A stretch of 64,000 nucleotides of DNA from Desmodus rotundus (lineage: Eukaryota > Chordata > Mammalia > Chiroptera > Phyllostomidae). The translations under genes were made by a program, and so were the position numbers. Within the stretch, counting starts at the first letter, position 1; the number at the start of each line of letters is the position of its first letter. This document shows, one piece after another, positions 21,338 through 32,949 of this stretch. The stretch lies in NCBI RefSeq assembly GCF_022682495.2, contig NC_071392.1, positions 56,321,459 to 56,385,458 on the forward strand, given 5' to 3'. The notes beneath the pieces were generated by a model. It ran no database searches and was not told the origin of the DNA. It worked only from the letters and a program-made list of their open reading frames with translations.

Positions 21338-24300
21338 TTGGCACTGAATAAGTACCTATCAATAATAACCTAAATGTAAATGGATTAAGTGCTCCAATCA
21401 AAAGATATAGAATAGCTGAATAGATAAGAAAGCATGACCAACACATATGCTGCCTACAAGACACCCACCTAGGACAAAAGACCTACACAGACTGAAAGTG
21501 AAGGGCTGGAAACACGTATTCCAAGGAAATGGACATGAAAAAACACCAGGGTAGGAATACTGAAATCATACAAAATACTTGCAAAGAAGGGCCATAAAGA
21601 GAAACCCAGAAGGTCACTTAAAATACTCAAAGAAAAAATCCATGAAGAAGACATAAACATTGTAAATATATATGCACCTGACATTGGAGCACCCAAATAC
21701 ATAAAGAAAATGTTAGAGGACTTCAAGAAAGATATCGACAGAAAAACAATTATAATAGCAAATTTTAATATCCCACTGTCAAAGATGGACAGATCTTACA
21801 AAAAATATCTACAAAAATACTGTGTCACTGAACAATACCCTAGATGAAAAGAACTTAACTGATATATAGAGAGCTTTTCATCCCAAAGAAGCAAAATACA
21901 CATTCTTTTCAAGTGTTTATGGAACATTTTCAAAGATAGACCACACAATGTGACACAAAGCAAGCTTCAACAAAATCAAGAAAATTGAAATCATATAAAG
22001 CATTTTCTCTGATCACACGGGACTGAAACTAGAAATCAACCCCCAGGGAAAAATACCAAAACACTCAAAATCATGGAGATTGAATAACGTACTATTAAAC
22101 AATGAATGGGTTAAGAACGAGATAAGAGAAGCAATCAAAAGGTTACTGGAAACAAATGAAAACAAATTCACAACAATCCAAAATTTATGGGACACAGCAA
22201 AGGCAGTCCTGAGAGAGAAGTTCATAGCAATATAGGCCTACCTTAAAAAGATAGAAACATTTCAAGGAAACAACCTAACCCTATGCCTACAAGAACTCAA
22301 GGAACAACAACAAAGACAGCCCAGAGCAAGCAGAAGGAAGGAAATAACCAAGATCAGAGCAGAGTTAAATGTCATAGAGACTAAAAGCACAATTCTAAGG
22401 ATCAATGAATCCAGGAGCTGGTTCTTTGAAAAGATAAATAAAATCAACAAGCCTTTAAGTAGGCTCTTCAAGAAAAAAAGAGAGAGGATCCAAGTATACA
22501 CAATTAGAAATGAAAGAGGAGAGATTACCACAGACACATCAGAAATACAAAGGATTGTAAGAAATTACTACAAAGAACTGTATGCCAAGACATTTGAAAA
22601 CCTAGATGAAATGGACACATTTCTAGAAAAATACAATCTTTCAAAACTGAATGAAGAAGAAGCAGAAAGCCTGAACATACCAATAACAGCTAACAAAATT
22701 GAAGCAGTCATCAAAAAACTGCCAACACCCAAAAGCCCTAGACCAGATGGTTTCACAGGAGAATTCTAGAAAGCATTTAAGGAAGAGATAACCCTTATCC
22801 TCCAAAGACTATTCGAAAAAATCCAAACTGATGGAAGACTCCCAAACTCGTTTTATGAAGTCAACATCATCCTAATCACCAAACCAGATAAAGACACAAT
22901 CGAGAAAGAAAATTTCAGGCCAATAGTGCTAATGAACATAGACACTAAAATTCTCAAAAAAATATTGGCAAACCGCATTCAGCAATACATTAAAAATATC
23001 ATCCACCATGACCAAGTGGGATTCATCCCAGGGACGCAAGGATGGTACAATATTCGCAAATCAATAAACATAATACATCACATAAACAACAGCAAAGACA
23101 AAAACCACATGATCATGTCAATAGATGTGGAAAAAGTATTTGATAAGGTACAGCAACCATTTATCATAAAAACACTCAGCAAAGTGAGAATAGAGGGAGC
23201 ATTCTCTAACATAATAAAGGAAATATATGAGAAACATACAGCCAACATCATACTCAATGGACAAAAACTTAGAGCTTTCCCACTTAGATCAGGAGCAAGA
23301 AAGGATGCCCTCTCTTGCCACTCCTATTCAACATAGGATTGGAAGTCCTGGCCACAGCAATCAGACAAGAAAAAGAAATAAAAGGCATCCAAATTGGAAG
23401 GGAAGATATGAAAATGTCACTCTTTGCAGATGACATGACAGTGTACACGTAAAATCCTATACACTCCACCAAAAAACTACTCGACCTAGTAAATGAATTT
23501 GGCAAAACAGCCGGATACAATGTCAATACTCAGAAATCAAAGGCATTCCTCTGTACCAACAGTGAAACAGCAGAAACAGAAATCAGGAAAATAAAATCCC
23601 ATTTGATATAGCAACAAGAAAAAATAAAGTACCTAAGAATAAACCTCACAAAGGAGGTAAAAGCCCTGTACTCAGAAAACTACACAACACTGAAGAAAGA
23701 AATTAAGGAAGACACAAACAAATGGAAGCATGGACCATGCTCATGGATTGGAAGAATTAACTATCAAAATGGCCATACTACCCAAAACAATTTAGAGATT
23801 CAATGCAATCCCTATTAAATTACGCATGACATATTTCACAGATATAGAACAAACAGCTCAGAAATTTATATAGAACCATAAAGGACCCCGAATAGCTGCA
23901 TCAATTTTGAGAAAGAAGAACAAAACAGGAGGGATCACAATACCTGATATCGAACTGTATTGCAATGCCACTGTAATCCAAACAGCCTGGTATTGGCATA
24001 ACAAGAGGCACATAGAACAATGGAACAGAACACACAGAGCTCAGAAATAAACCCAAGTCTTTATGGTCAATTAATATTTGACAAAGGAGGCAGGAGCATA
24101 AAATGAAGCAAAAAGAGCCTCTTCAACAGATGGTGTTGGGAGATCTGGACATCTACGTGCAAAAAAATGAAACTTGATCACCAACTTACACGATACACAA
24201 AAATAAATTCAAGATAGATAAAATACTTAAAATATAAGTCATAACACCATAAAAGTCCTAGAGGAAAACATTGACAGGAAGATCTCAGACATTCCATGCA

Positions 24301-25153
24301 GCAACGTTCTAACAGACATGTCTCCTAAAGCAAGAGACATAAAGGAAAGAATAAACAAATGGGACCTCATCAAAATAAAAACCTTCTGCATTGCTAAAGA
24401 AAACAGCATTAAAATACAAAGAGAACCTACAGTATGGGAAAACATATTTGCCAATGATACCTCAGACAAGGGCCTGATCTCCAACCTATATAAAGAACTC
24501 ACACGACTCCACTCCAGGAAGACAAACAACCCAATTAAAAAATGGGCAAAGGACTTGAACAGATACTTCTCCAAGGAAGACAAACAGAGGACCCAGGGGC
24601 ATATGAAAAAATGCTCAACATCACTAGCCATCAGAGAGTGCAAATTAAAACCACAATGAGGTACCATCTCACACCAGTCAGAGTGGCCAACATAAACAAA
24701 TCCACAAACAAATGTTGGAGAGGATGCGGAGAAAAGGGAACCCTAGTGCACTGTTGGTGTGAATGCATACTGGTGAGGCCCCTGTGGAAAACAGTATGGA
24801 ATTTTCTCAGAAAACTAAAATTGGAACTGCCCTTTGATGAAGCAATTCTGGTGCTGGGATTATACCCTAAGAACCCTGAAACACTAATCTGAAAGAACCT
24901 ATGCACCCCAATGTTCATAGCAGCACAATTTACAATAGCCAAGTACCGGAAACAACCTAAGTGCCCATGAGCAAATTAGTGGATCCAAAAACTATGGTAC
25001 ATTTACACAAAGGAATTCTATGCAGCAGAGAGAAAGAAGGAGCTTATACCCTTTGCAACAGCATGGATAGAACTGGAGAGCATTATGCTCCGTGAAATAA
25101 GCCGGAGAGTGAGGGACAAATACCATATGATCTCACCTTTAACTGGAACATAA
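21338..25153 (+). pseudogene. L1-E3 ORF2 remnant
   Basis: The start codon is mutated to TTG at 21338. Endonuclease, RT (an intact stretch at 22926-23336 covers the [18 protein letters not shown] to GWYNI region), the FADD codons and the C-terminal zinc knuckle ([18 protein letters not shown], 24700-24770) can all be followed, but through many frameshifts and stops. Ends at the conserved ...SPLTGT stop (25151-25153). Non-functional. Confidence 0.88.
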
Positions 25154-25445
25154 TAAATAGAAGAAAAAAGGAAACAAAATATAACCAGAGACATTGAAGT
25201 TAAGAACAATCTAACAATGGTCAGGGGGAAGTGGGGAGGGGGCAGTGAGGAGAGGGGATTCCAAAACTACTATAAAGGACACATGGACATAATCAAGGGG
25301 GAGGGTGGCAGTGGGGGAGGGAGGTGGGTTCAGCTGGGGTGGGGTGGAGCGATGGGGAGAAAAGGCATACAAATGTAGTTGAATAACAATAAAAATTAAA
25401 AAAAAACTGATTTAGTATTTACTAGAAAAAAAAGAAAAGAATAAC

Positions 25446-27285
25446 ATCAGAAACAGAAATCAGGAAAAAAATCCCATTTGATATAGCAACATGAAAAATA
25501 AAGTACCCAGAAATGAACCTAACCTAGGAGGTAAAAGACCTGTACTCAGAAAACTACACAACACTGAAGAAAGAAATTAAGGAAGACACAAACAAATGGA
25601 AGCATGGACCATGCTCATGGATTGGAAGAATTTACATCATCATTATGGCCATACAATCAAAAGCGGTTTACAGATTCAATAGAATCCCTATTAAAGTGCT
25701 CATGACATATTTCACAGATATAGAACAAAGAGTTCAGAAATTTATACAGAACCATAAACAACCCCAAATAGCTACAGCAATTTTGAGAAAGAAGAGCAAA
25801 GCAGGAGGGATCACAATACCTGACATCAACCTGTATTACAAGGGCACTGTAATCAAAACAGCCTGGTACTGGCATAAAAGCAGGCACATAGACCAATGGA
25901 GCATAATCTAGAGCCCCGAAATAAACTCAAATCTCTATGGTCAATTAATATTTGACAAAGGAAACAGGAGCATAAAATGGAGCAAAAATAGCCTCTTCAA
26001 CGAATGGTGTTGGGAGATCTGAACAGCTATTTTCTAAAAAATAAAACTCGATCACCAACTTACACCATACACAAAAATAAATTCCAGGTGGATAAAAGAT
26101 GTAATAATAAGTGATGACACCATAAAAGTTCTAGAGGAAAACACTGGCAGGAAAATATCATACATTTCACTCAGCCACATCCCTACAGACATGTCCTATA
26201 AACTATGGGACATAAAGGAAAGAATAAAGAAATGAGACCTCATCAAAATAAAAAGCTTCTGCAAGACTAAAGAAAACAGCATTAAAATGAAAGAGAACCA
26301 TTAATATGGGAAAACATATTTGCCAATGATACCTCAGACAAGGGTCTGATCTCCAAAATATATAAAGAACTTACACAACTTCACTCCAAGAAGACAAAAA
26401 ACCCAATTAAAACATGGGCAAAGGACTTGAGTAGACAATTCTCCAAGGAAGACAAACAGAGAGCCCAGAGATATATGAAAAGATTCTCAGCATCACTAAC
26501 CTTCAGAGAGATGCAAATTAAAACCACAATGAGGTAGCATCTCTCACTGGTCAGGGTGGCCAACATGAGGAAATCATTAGATTTTGGAGAGGGTGGGGAG
26601 AAAAGGGAACCCTAGTGCACTGTTGGTGGGAATGCAGACTGGTGAGACCACTGTGGAAAACTGTATGCAATTTCCTCAGAAAACTAAAAATGGAACTTCT
26701 CTTTGACCCTGCAATTCCACTGCTGGGATTATGGCCTAAGAACCCTGAAACACCAATCCAAAAGAACCTATGCACCCCAATGTTCATAGCAGTACAATTT
26801 ACAATAGCCAAGTACTGGAAGCAATCTAAGTGCCCATCCACAAATGAGTGGATAAAAAAACTATGGTACATTTAACTCAATGGAATTCTATGCAGCAGAG
26901 AGAAACAAGGAGCTCCTAACCTTCGTGACAGCATGCATGGAATTGGAGAGTATTATGCTAAGTGAAATAAGCCAGGTGGTGAGGGACAAATACCATATGA
27001 TCTCACCTTTACCTGGAATACAATCAACAGAAGAAAAAAGCAAACAAAATATAACCAGAGACATTGAAATTAAGAAGAATCTAACAATAGCCAGAGTCGT
27101 TGGGGGAAGGGACAGTGAGGAGAAGGTGTTTCAGGAACTACTATAAAGCACACATGGACAAAAGCAATTGGGATGGTGGAAGCAGGGGAGGGAGGTTCGT
27201 TTTTTCTGGGATCAGAGGTAGAGACGTGGGGAGAAAATGCAGACAAGTGTATTTGAACAACAATAAAACAATTTTAACCAATAAA
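25446..27285 (+). mobile_element. L1-E2: 5'-truncated L1 adjacent to E3
   Basis: Begins in the middle of ORF2 (CAGAAACAGAAATCAGG) and runs through the C-terminal domain (SWIGRI near 25620, a diverged zinc knuckle near 26590-26640) to a diverged 3' UTR and CAACAATAAAACAATTTT. The 3' UTR is more diverged than that of E3, so it is probably the older of the two. A 30-bp A-rich linker (25412-25445) separates it from the E3 tail. Right after it, E1 resumes at TATGGTACTTTTACAG. Confidence 0.82.
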
Positions 27286-27728
27286 TATAAGAAAGTATGG
27301 TACTTTTACAGAATGGAATTCTATGCAGCAAAAAAAAAGAAGGAGCTCTTACTCTTCATGACAGCATGTATGGTTGTGGAGAGCTTTATGCTAAGTGAAA
27401 TAATCCACGCAGTGAAAGACAAATACCATATGATCTCACCTCTAAGTGGAACTTAATGAACAAAACAAACAAGCAAGCAAAATATAGTCAGAGACATTGA
27501 AATTAAGAACAATCTGACAGTACCCAGAAGGTGGTGGGAGGAGACAATGGGGAAAGGTGAAAGGGTCATTAAGGAACTTGTATAAAGGACACATGGACAA
27601 AACCGAAGGGGTTAGGGTCGAGGGTGGGAGGTGGGAATGGCTGGCATGAGGACAAGTGGTTGTGGGGGGGAAATCAGGACAACTGTACTTGAACAACAAT
27701 TAAAAAAAGAGAAAAAATCTCTTTGTAA

Positions 27729-28131
27729 ATATCACTTTCACTAACTGCAGTATAGTCCATTATATGGAATTTCATCATTGCTTTATACTTAATAATTTTA
27801 GTGTTAAACATTTGTTTATAATATTAGTTTTATATAAATAATGATGTAATCCTATTTAGTCTATATCTTCAATGTTTGTATTTATATGCCTTTCTGAATG
27901 TGCAATCCCTGGGAAAGTTTGCTATAGCATTTGTAAGCCCCTTAAAAACTCGTTTCAAACTTAGAGATGTTTGAGATGAAACAATGTGTCCTCTGTGGAA
28001 TCTATGAACTATTGTAAAAATCGGGTAGCTGGATAGATATCATGAAATCTAGTTGTCAGACCCTCTGATGGCCAAGCCTGCTTTATTACTTACTAACATT
28101 GTGCTTTAGAAATGTTACACAGGAAACTGAC
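27729..28131. other. Unique AT-rich DNA
   Basis: No gene or recognisable repeat seen. Confidence 0.5.
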
Positions 28132-29600
28132 AATTAAGATGATAGAGTAGGTAGACATTCTGCTCACTTCCTCCAATGACCACATGAAAATTGTAACTAA
28201 ATTACAGAACAACCATCATTGAGAAGCACCTGAAGACTATCTGAACAGAAATACTATAATTAAGGATATAAAGGGGAAATCACAATGAGACTGGTAGGAA
28301 CTGCAGAGAGGCAGAACAGGCAGGTTCCACACTCCAGGACATGGTGGTGAATAAATAGGAATATATTGGCTGAAGATATACCCTCTGAGGAACAAGGGGT
28401 CCCAGTTCCACACCAGGCTCTCCAGCTCAGGGCTCCAGTCCTGGGAAAGGAGTTTCCATAACATATGGGAGTGAAAATCGGGGATTTTGGTTAAGTGAGA
28501 CAGAGGATTTCTGCAGACCAAGCACTTCCGGTCTTAAAGGGAAGGTACACACTCACTTGTTCTGAGCTCCATTTCTGAGGTAGCAGTTCAAAAAGCACCA
28601 GGAATTACACGGAGGAGCTGAACTGACTAAACTCAGAATGAAGGCAGGAAAGGAAAGGGTCAAGATAGCTTGCTCGGGGTACAGAAGCACTAGCAAATGG
28701 CAGAGATCATTGCTCTTTTATTGAGCCTTCTCCTTACCCACCTGGCTAGCACTGGTGGGTGCCAAATCTGAGTCACCATTAACTTAGTTACCACTGTTTA
28801 CCCCACCCGGGTATTTACCAGAGAACCAGCCTCACCAATGTCATGCACACGACCGAAACTTTTTCCAGAAGCATTTCCACACAAGTGGCCTTCTTCAGTT
28901 CATGCTGTGAACTATCCTAAAATCTCTCAAGGGTTCATAAATCCCAAATAAGCATCTTCTGGCCTTGTCATGTCTTATACCCTTGCTAAGTGACCTCAAG
29001 TCTGACACTACTAGCTGTTGACCTTGATATGCAACCTAACCTCTCTGAGGTACCTACAAGCTCAGCACAGGTACCAACCAACCTCATATCACTTTGTAGC
29101 TTTGAGCAGGTGGTTCCTGATAGGGCACAGGCAGTAGCTGATGTTGGCCTGCACCAGAGCTTCTTCCAAGAGGCCCTAGAACCAACACATCCAATGGCCA
29201 CCTTCAGAGAACACGAGAGCACCACCAAAACAACTCCCAAAGATGACACACACAAAGGGTAGACTCAGCAGGCACCAGACCCCTGCTAAAATGAATTTTG
29301 CTCAGTGGTATAAGCACCTGCACAAAAACTCACCTATGTTAGTCATGACCATCCCTCACAGCCAGTCCTGCCCACGGAAAGCTCAACAAAAATAGAGGCT
29401 CTAATTAAACAAGAAGGCACACACAATCCACACAAGTGACACTCATGGAACACCCAGCACTACTAATTTGTGAGAATGTGCCACTGGGCCCATGACACCT
29501 ACTACATAAGGCCACACTGCCAAGACTATGAGAAATAGAAGCTTTACTTAATAAAGCTTAATGTTTGTGTTTACACAAACACAAATATGCAAAGAAGTAA
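28132..29600 (+). mobile_element. Ancient L1 5'-UTR-like fragment (L1M type)
   Basis: AGATGATAGAGTAGGTAGAC, then CTCACTTCCTCCAATGACCA, AACAACCATCATTGAGAA and GGGTCCCAGTTCCACACCAG follow the order of the 5' UTR of old mammalian L1s as I remember it. Near 29520 the phrase CCAAGACTATGAGAAATAG matches the stretch just before ORF1. ORF1 itself is not recognisable. This is a lineage distinct from the other L1s in the window. The identification rests on memory of the family, so it is moderate. Confidence 0.55.
29539..29586. repeat. Two adjacent short inverted repeats
   Basis: AAGCTTTA/ATAAAGCTT, followed within 3 bp by TTTGTGTTT-ACAC-AAACACAAA, a perfect 9-bp stem. No function is apparent. Confidence 0.6.
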
Positions 29601-30102
29601 AAGTGACAAAAACATAAATGTGGAGGCAGTAAGTAAAGATGGTAGTGATATTATAAAGTGTTCAAAGTTATGCAACTATCATCTTAAAATAGACTGCTTT
29701 AAACATAATTTGGTATATAGGAAGCACATGGTAATTACAAATAAAAAATATACAAGATAGAAAGATTTAAAAATCCAACACAGTACTGTAGAAAGTATCA
29801 ACATACTAGGTAACAGGACAAGGGAATAAGAAAGGAGCAGAGATGAACTACAAAGCAACCAGAAATAAAATATATATTTCTACTCAGAAATGATTTAAAT
29901 TAATGGTATAAAGAGGGAAAAAGATCTCACTCCCCTCTAAGACAGTAAAACTCAGGAAGAAAGGGAAAAATGAATCTTTTAAACACTTTGAATTCTCCTT
30001 CTGCAGGCCTAGAAGCTGTGGTCCTGGAAACAAGCCCAGGGCTGATATCTCCCCTGCCTTTTCTTCAGCAAAAGTGGTCAAGGACATTAGATAACAAAAC
30101 AC

Positions 30103-30136
30103 TATTTATTTATTTATTTATTTATTTATTTATTTT
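30103..30136. repeat. (TTTA)n microsatellite
   Basis: Eight tandem TTTA units. Confidence 0.92.
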
Positions 30137-30641
30137 CACTTTGAGCATACTAAAGGAATGCAATAATCTCCAAGAATAAAAATGTGGGTGTATTTGCCAA
30201 TGGGAAAAACTTTCTGAAAATTATGAAATGTATTCATAAATCTGTCAATCTAAAGAATGAATGCTAAATACTTACATTTAATGGTCAATAAACATTGACA
30301 ATTCTAATTAAGTTGAGGAAGAATATATAGTTTTGGTAAGAAAAGATATGTATTATGGCAATATTTTGAAGGAAATAGAATTAAAATAAATTAGTCTAAA
30401 ATCTGGATGAGTTAAAAGGGTAAACTAAAAGAGCCTAGGAAGATTGCAGAGTCTGTGCAAGTTGAAGAAGGATTGTGTAGAGGGAAATAGCAAAAAGACA
30501 TGCAAATGAGAAAATCTTGTGCTTTGTCTAGACAAATTAGTAATTCAAGTTATTTGAAGAGTCTTTATATGTTCAGTCTTCATGGTTATGGTGTTTATGT
30601 GATATGTGTTAATCTCTGTATTACATGTGGTGTGTTTTCTG

Positions 30642-30655
30642 CCACCAGATGGCAC
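30642..30655 (+). promoter_or_regulatory. Candidate CTCF-binding core
   Basis: CCACCAGATGGCAC fits the CTCF core consensus CCASYAGRKGGCRS at every position. It lies in unique DNA outside the recent L1s. One motif match alone is weak evidence of occupancy. Confidence 0.4.
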
Positions 30656-31660
30656 AAGTAGGGTGTAATATTTTATTGGCCTAAAGAAAGTAAACACATA
30701 TAAATTAAGCAGGATCCTGTGGTCTGGCCAAATTATTTGATGTGAAAACCTCTTTTAAATTTAATTAATATCTCCTAATGTTATTACCATAAAAATGTGT
30801 TATTGTACAAAAAGTTTATGTTATACTCTTTTAGTTAATTTTGTTTGACAGCCTTCCCAAAGTTCAAAGTTTGAGACATTTTAACTGAGAGATGACTTTG
30901 AGTTGGTTCAATGCACCCCTGGAATACCTCAAGGATTTGTTCTCTCCTTATAAAAGAGAAGTTTTTGAACTAATTAGGCCTATTTAATGTGCTCAAAGTA
31001 TATGGGGCACTTTTCCAAATAAAGAAATAGTAAGTATGTTCTATTTGTATGCATATATTATTATTATTAAAGTTGATATTCTAGAGAATATTTTAGTTAT
31101 CTTAAAATGTTGTGACAGGAAAGCAAATTTCTTTGTCAATTTCATTATTACCAAATCTGTAACCATGTCATTTTAAGTTTTTTCATTTGTAAATAGTCAT
31201 TGTTTTACTCTAATGCATTTGCAAAAATATATTATGTCTTCGAGGGGTTCATGGAGAGGACTCTGACTTGTTTTGGATTGCATATTTCTGAGAATGGATA
31301 TTTAGATTATACCTTTGAACTTAATAAAGATTGCTGGAGCTCTGTGAAATACCTGAACTTATGGAGGTGCTTGCAGATGATCAGGATGGAAAGAAATTAA
31401 TTATGGAACATAATAAAATGAAGATAATTGTGGCTTTTATAATTTTTTGTTGAAAAATATTGCTGGTTTTTAACATTTTGTTTTTCAGACATATGCAAAC
31501 TTTCTTTTACATAGAGCAATTTGGTATTGTACTTTCATAAGCAATATCAAGTCATTTACATTTTTCTCTCAAAATCAAAGGAATTTGAGTTTGACTTTTG
31601 AAGCCAATAAAAGCCCCTTGGAGAAATGGCCTGGTACCTTGCTTGGTCACCTGGTTCATG

Positions 31661-31680
31661 GCTTTTTTTCCAGGTAAGGA
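31661..31680 (+). promoter_or_regulatory. Candidate recursive splice (ratchet) site
   Basis: CTTTTTTTCCAG immediately followed by GTAAGG places a good 3' splice site directly against a good 5' splice site at 31673/31674, the form of recursive splice points in very long introns. It would matter only if the window lies inside a plus-strand intron, which is unknown. Confidence 0.3.
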
Positions 31681-32067
31681 GTGAAGGTTGCTTTCCTGAG
31701 GGATGTCAAGAAAAGAACCTCAGGAAATTATAGGGTCCTCAAGAATTTAAGAAACTTACCCAAATCTGTAGGTACTACAGGCAAAGCTTGATGACAGCTA
31801 TGTGGCGTGGCTTCCTGGCCCTGAGGGACTAATGAAAACTCAAACTAGGAATTCCTTGTAACATTCCAGCAAAGTAGATTTTAGAAAGGCTATATGATCA
31901 ATTGCTATTCCTGTTGTGCTTATGCAAATAATAAGGACAAATTGAAACTGGACTTAAATGCAATAAATGAATTGGTCTTGATTTGGCTCTTTGATATAAA
32001 TGAGAGAAATTTTAGGGAAAGAATTTTGTTTCAATAAAATCTATTATATAGAATTATGGAAAATAGA

Positions 32068-32327
32068 TCATAATCAACAAAAGAAAAAAGTAAACAAAAT
32101 ATAACCGGAGACATTGAATTAAGAACATTGTAACAATAGCCTCAGGGGAGTGGGGACGGGATAGTGGGGAGAGGGGTCTATAGGAGCTACTATAAAGGAC
32201 ACAAGGACAAAATCAAGAGGGAGGGTAGAGGTGGGGGAGGGAGGTGGGACTGGCTGGGGTGGGGTGGAGGGATGGGGAGAAAATGCAGACAATTGTAACT
32301 GAATAAAAATAAATAAATTTTAAAAAA
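32068..32327 (+). mobile_element. 5'-truncated L1 3' UTR insertion
   Basis: About 260 bp starting in CATAATCAAC just after the ORF2 stop region, with the G-rich tract and a tail AACTGAATAAAAATAAATAA. Target-site duplication TATGGAAAATAGA (32055-32067) and TATGGAAAGTAGA (32328-32340), one mismatch. The 3' end is of the L1-B/H type (TGTAACTGAATAAAAA), not the C/G type. Confidence 0.9.
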
Positions 32328-32393
32328 TATGGAAAGTAGACTCTAATTCAGTGAACTGTTTGTAAAATTGCATTTCTCACCTATGAATCAGAG

Positions 32394-32584
32394 CAGGGGT
32401 GTCAAACTCATTTTCACTGGGAGCCACATCACTCTTGTGGTTGCCTTCAAAGGGCCAAAATAATTTTAGGACTGTATAAGTGTAACTACTCCTTAACTAT
32501 TAAGGAGTTCAAGTTACATTTTGCCCTTTGAAGGCAACCACAAGGCTAATGTGGCCCCCAGTGAAAATGAGGTTGACACCCCTT
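32394..32584. mobile_element. Fold-back hAT MITE (~190 bp)
   Basis: The left end CAGGGGTGTCAAACTCATTT is mirrored at the right end as AAATGAGGTTGACACCCCT. The inner arms also pair (TTGCCTTCAAAGGGC with GCCCTTTGAAGGCAA), so almost the whole element is one palindrome. Flanks AATCAGAG and AACTAGAG are an 8-bp duplication with two differences, the size made by hAT transposases. No coding capacity; it was moved in trans. Such elements are typical of bat genomes. Confidence 0.88.
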
Positions 32585-32949
32585 AACTAGAGGATATCCT
32601 GAATTTTCCAAGTTTTCTTTCAAACTAATATTTCATTTATGTTCCATCATTTGATTTTGAATTATTTATAACTACTGATATAGTGTCAACCATACAGAAT
32701 TTACCTGAGCACCTGATGTCACTAGAGACATTTAAACTACACATAAAGTGGATCTATCAGATTATCACTGCTTAATTTCATTCTAGCAAGCACCTTGCAT
32801 TTGGAAGTCATCTCATCTCATCTGACACTGTTGCAGGCTCAGAAACTGGTTTATGATTTGCTATGTTCATGAACCTTTGTGCTTTCTGTTTTCATAGAAT
32901 GTATACTGTGATCTTGTTTACCTGGTTTCTCTGTCAAATTCTTGGGGGC

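Larger units (their letters stand above)
19073..25411 (+). mobile_element. L1-E3: degenerate full-length L1
   Basis: Starts at a YY1-like 5' end (GGAAAGATGGCGGTGAGATAG), then a 5' UTR of about 1.3 kb, ORF1 (20371-21288), ORF2 (21338-25153), a 3' UTR with GGGGGAGGG runs, and AATAACAATAAAAATTAAAA at about 25390-25410. Many frame lesions, but every segment is in order. The 3' UTR belongs to the same type as L1-C and G. It lies inside E1, directly before the truncated L1-E2. Confidence 0.88.
18395..27711 (+). mobile_element. L1-E1: old 5'-truncated L1, split by later L1 insertions
   Basis: Two pieces of one element: 18395 to about 19072 (ORF2 C-terminal part from the AAGCTTCTG block to the TGGTACAT block) and about 27290-27711 (last ORF2 codons, 3' UTR and tail AACAACAATTAAAAAAA). 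Flanking duplication: AAAAAACTCTTTGTAA at 18379-18394 and AAAAAATCTCTTTGTAA at 27712-27728. ORF2 is full of stops. The gap between the pieces is filled by E3 and E2, and a 36-bp L1 tail sits inside the left piece. Confidence 0.85.
29601..32054. other. Unique AT-rich DNA
   Basis: No gene model supported. Contains a TTTA repeat, a CTCF-like motif and a splice-like composite motif, listed separately. A short frame near 30920 reads like a reverse-transcriptase phrase but is isolated. Confidence 0.55.

Noticed and set aside
28990..29262. Open frame of about 90 codons on the plus strand
   Set aside because: It lies within the ancient L1 5'-UTR-like stretch, has no domain features, and is within chance length.
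30900..30960. Peptide resembling a reverse-transcriptase block (GIPQGFVLS) at about 30930
   Set aside because: Isolated nine-residue match in an AT-rich region with stops on both sides and no neighbouring RT motifs; could be chance.
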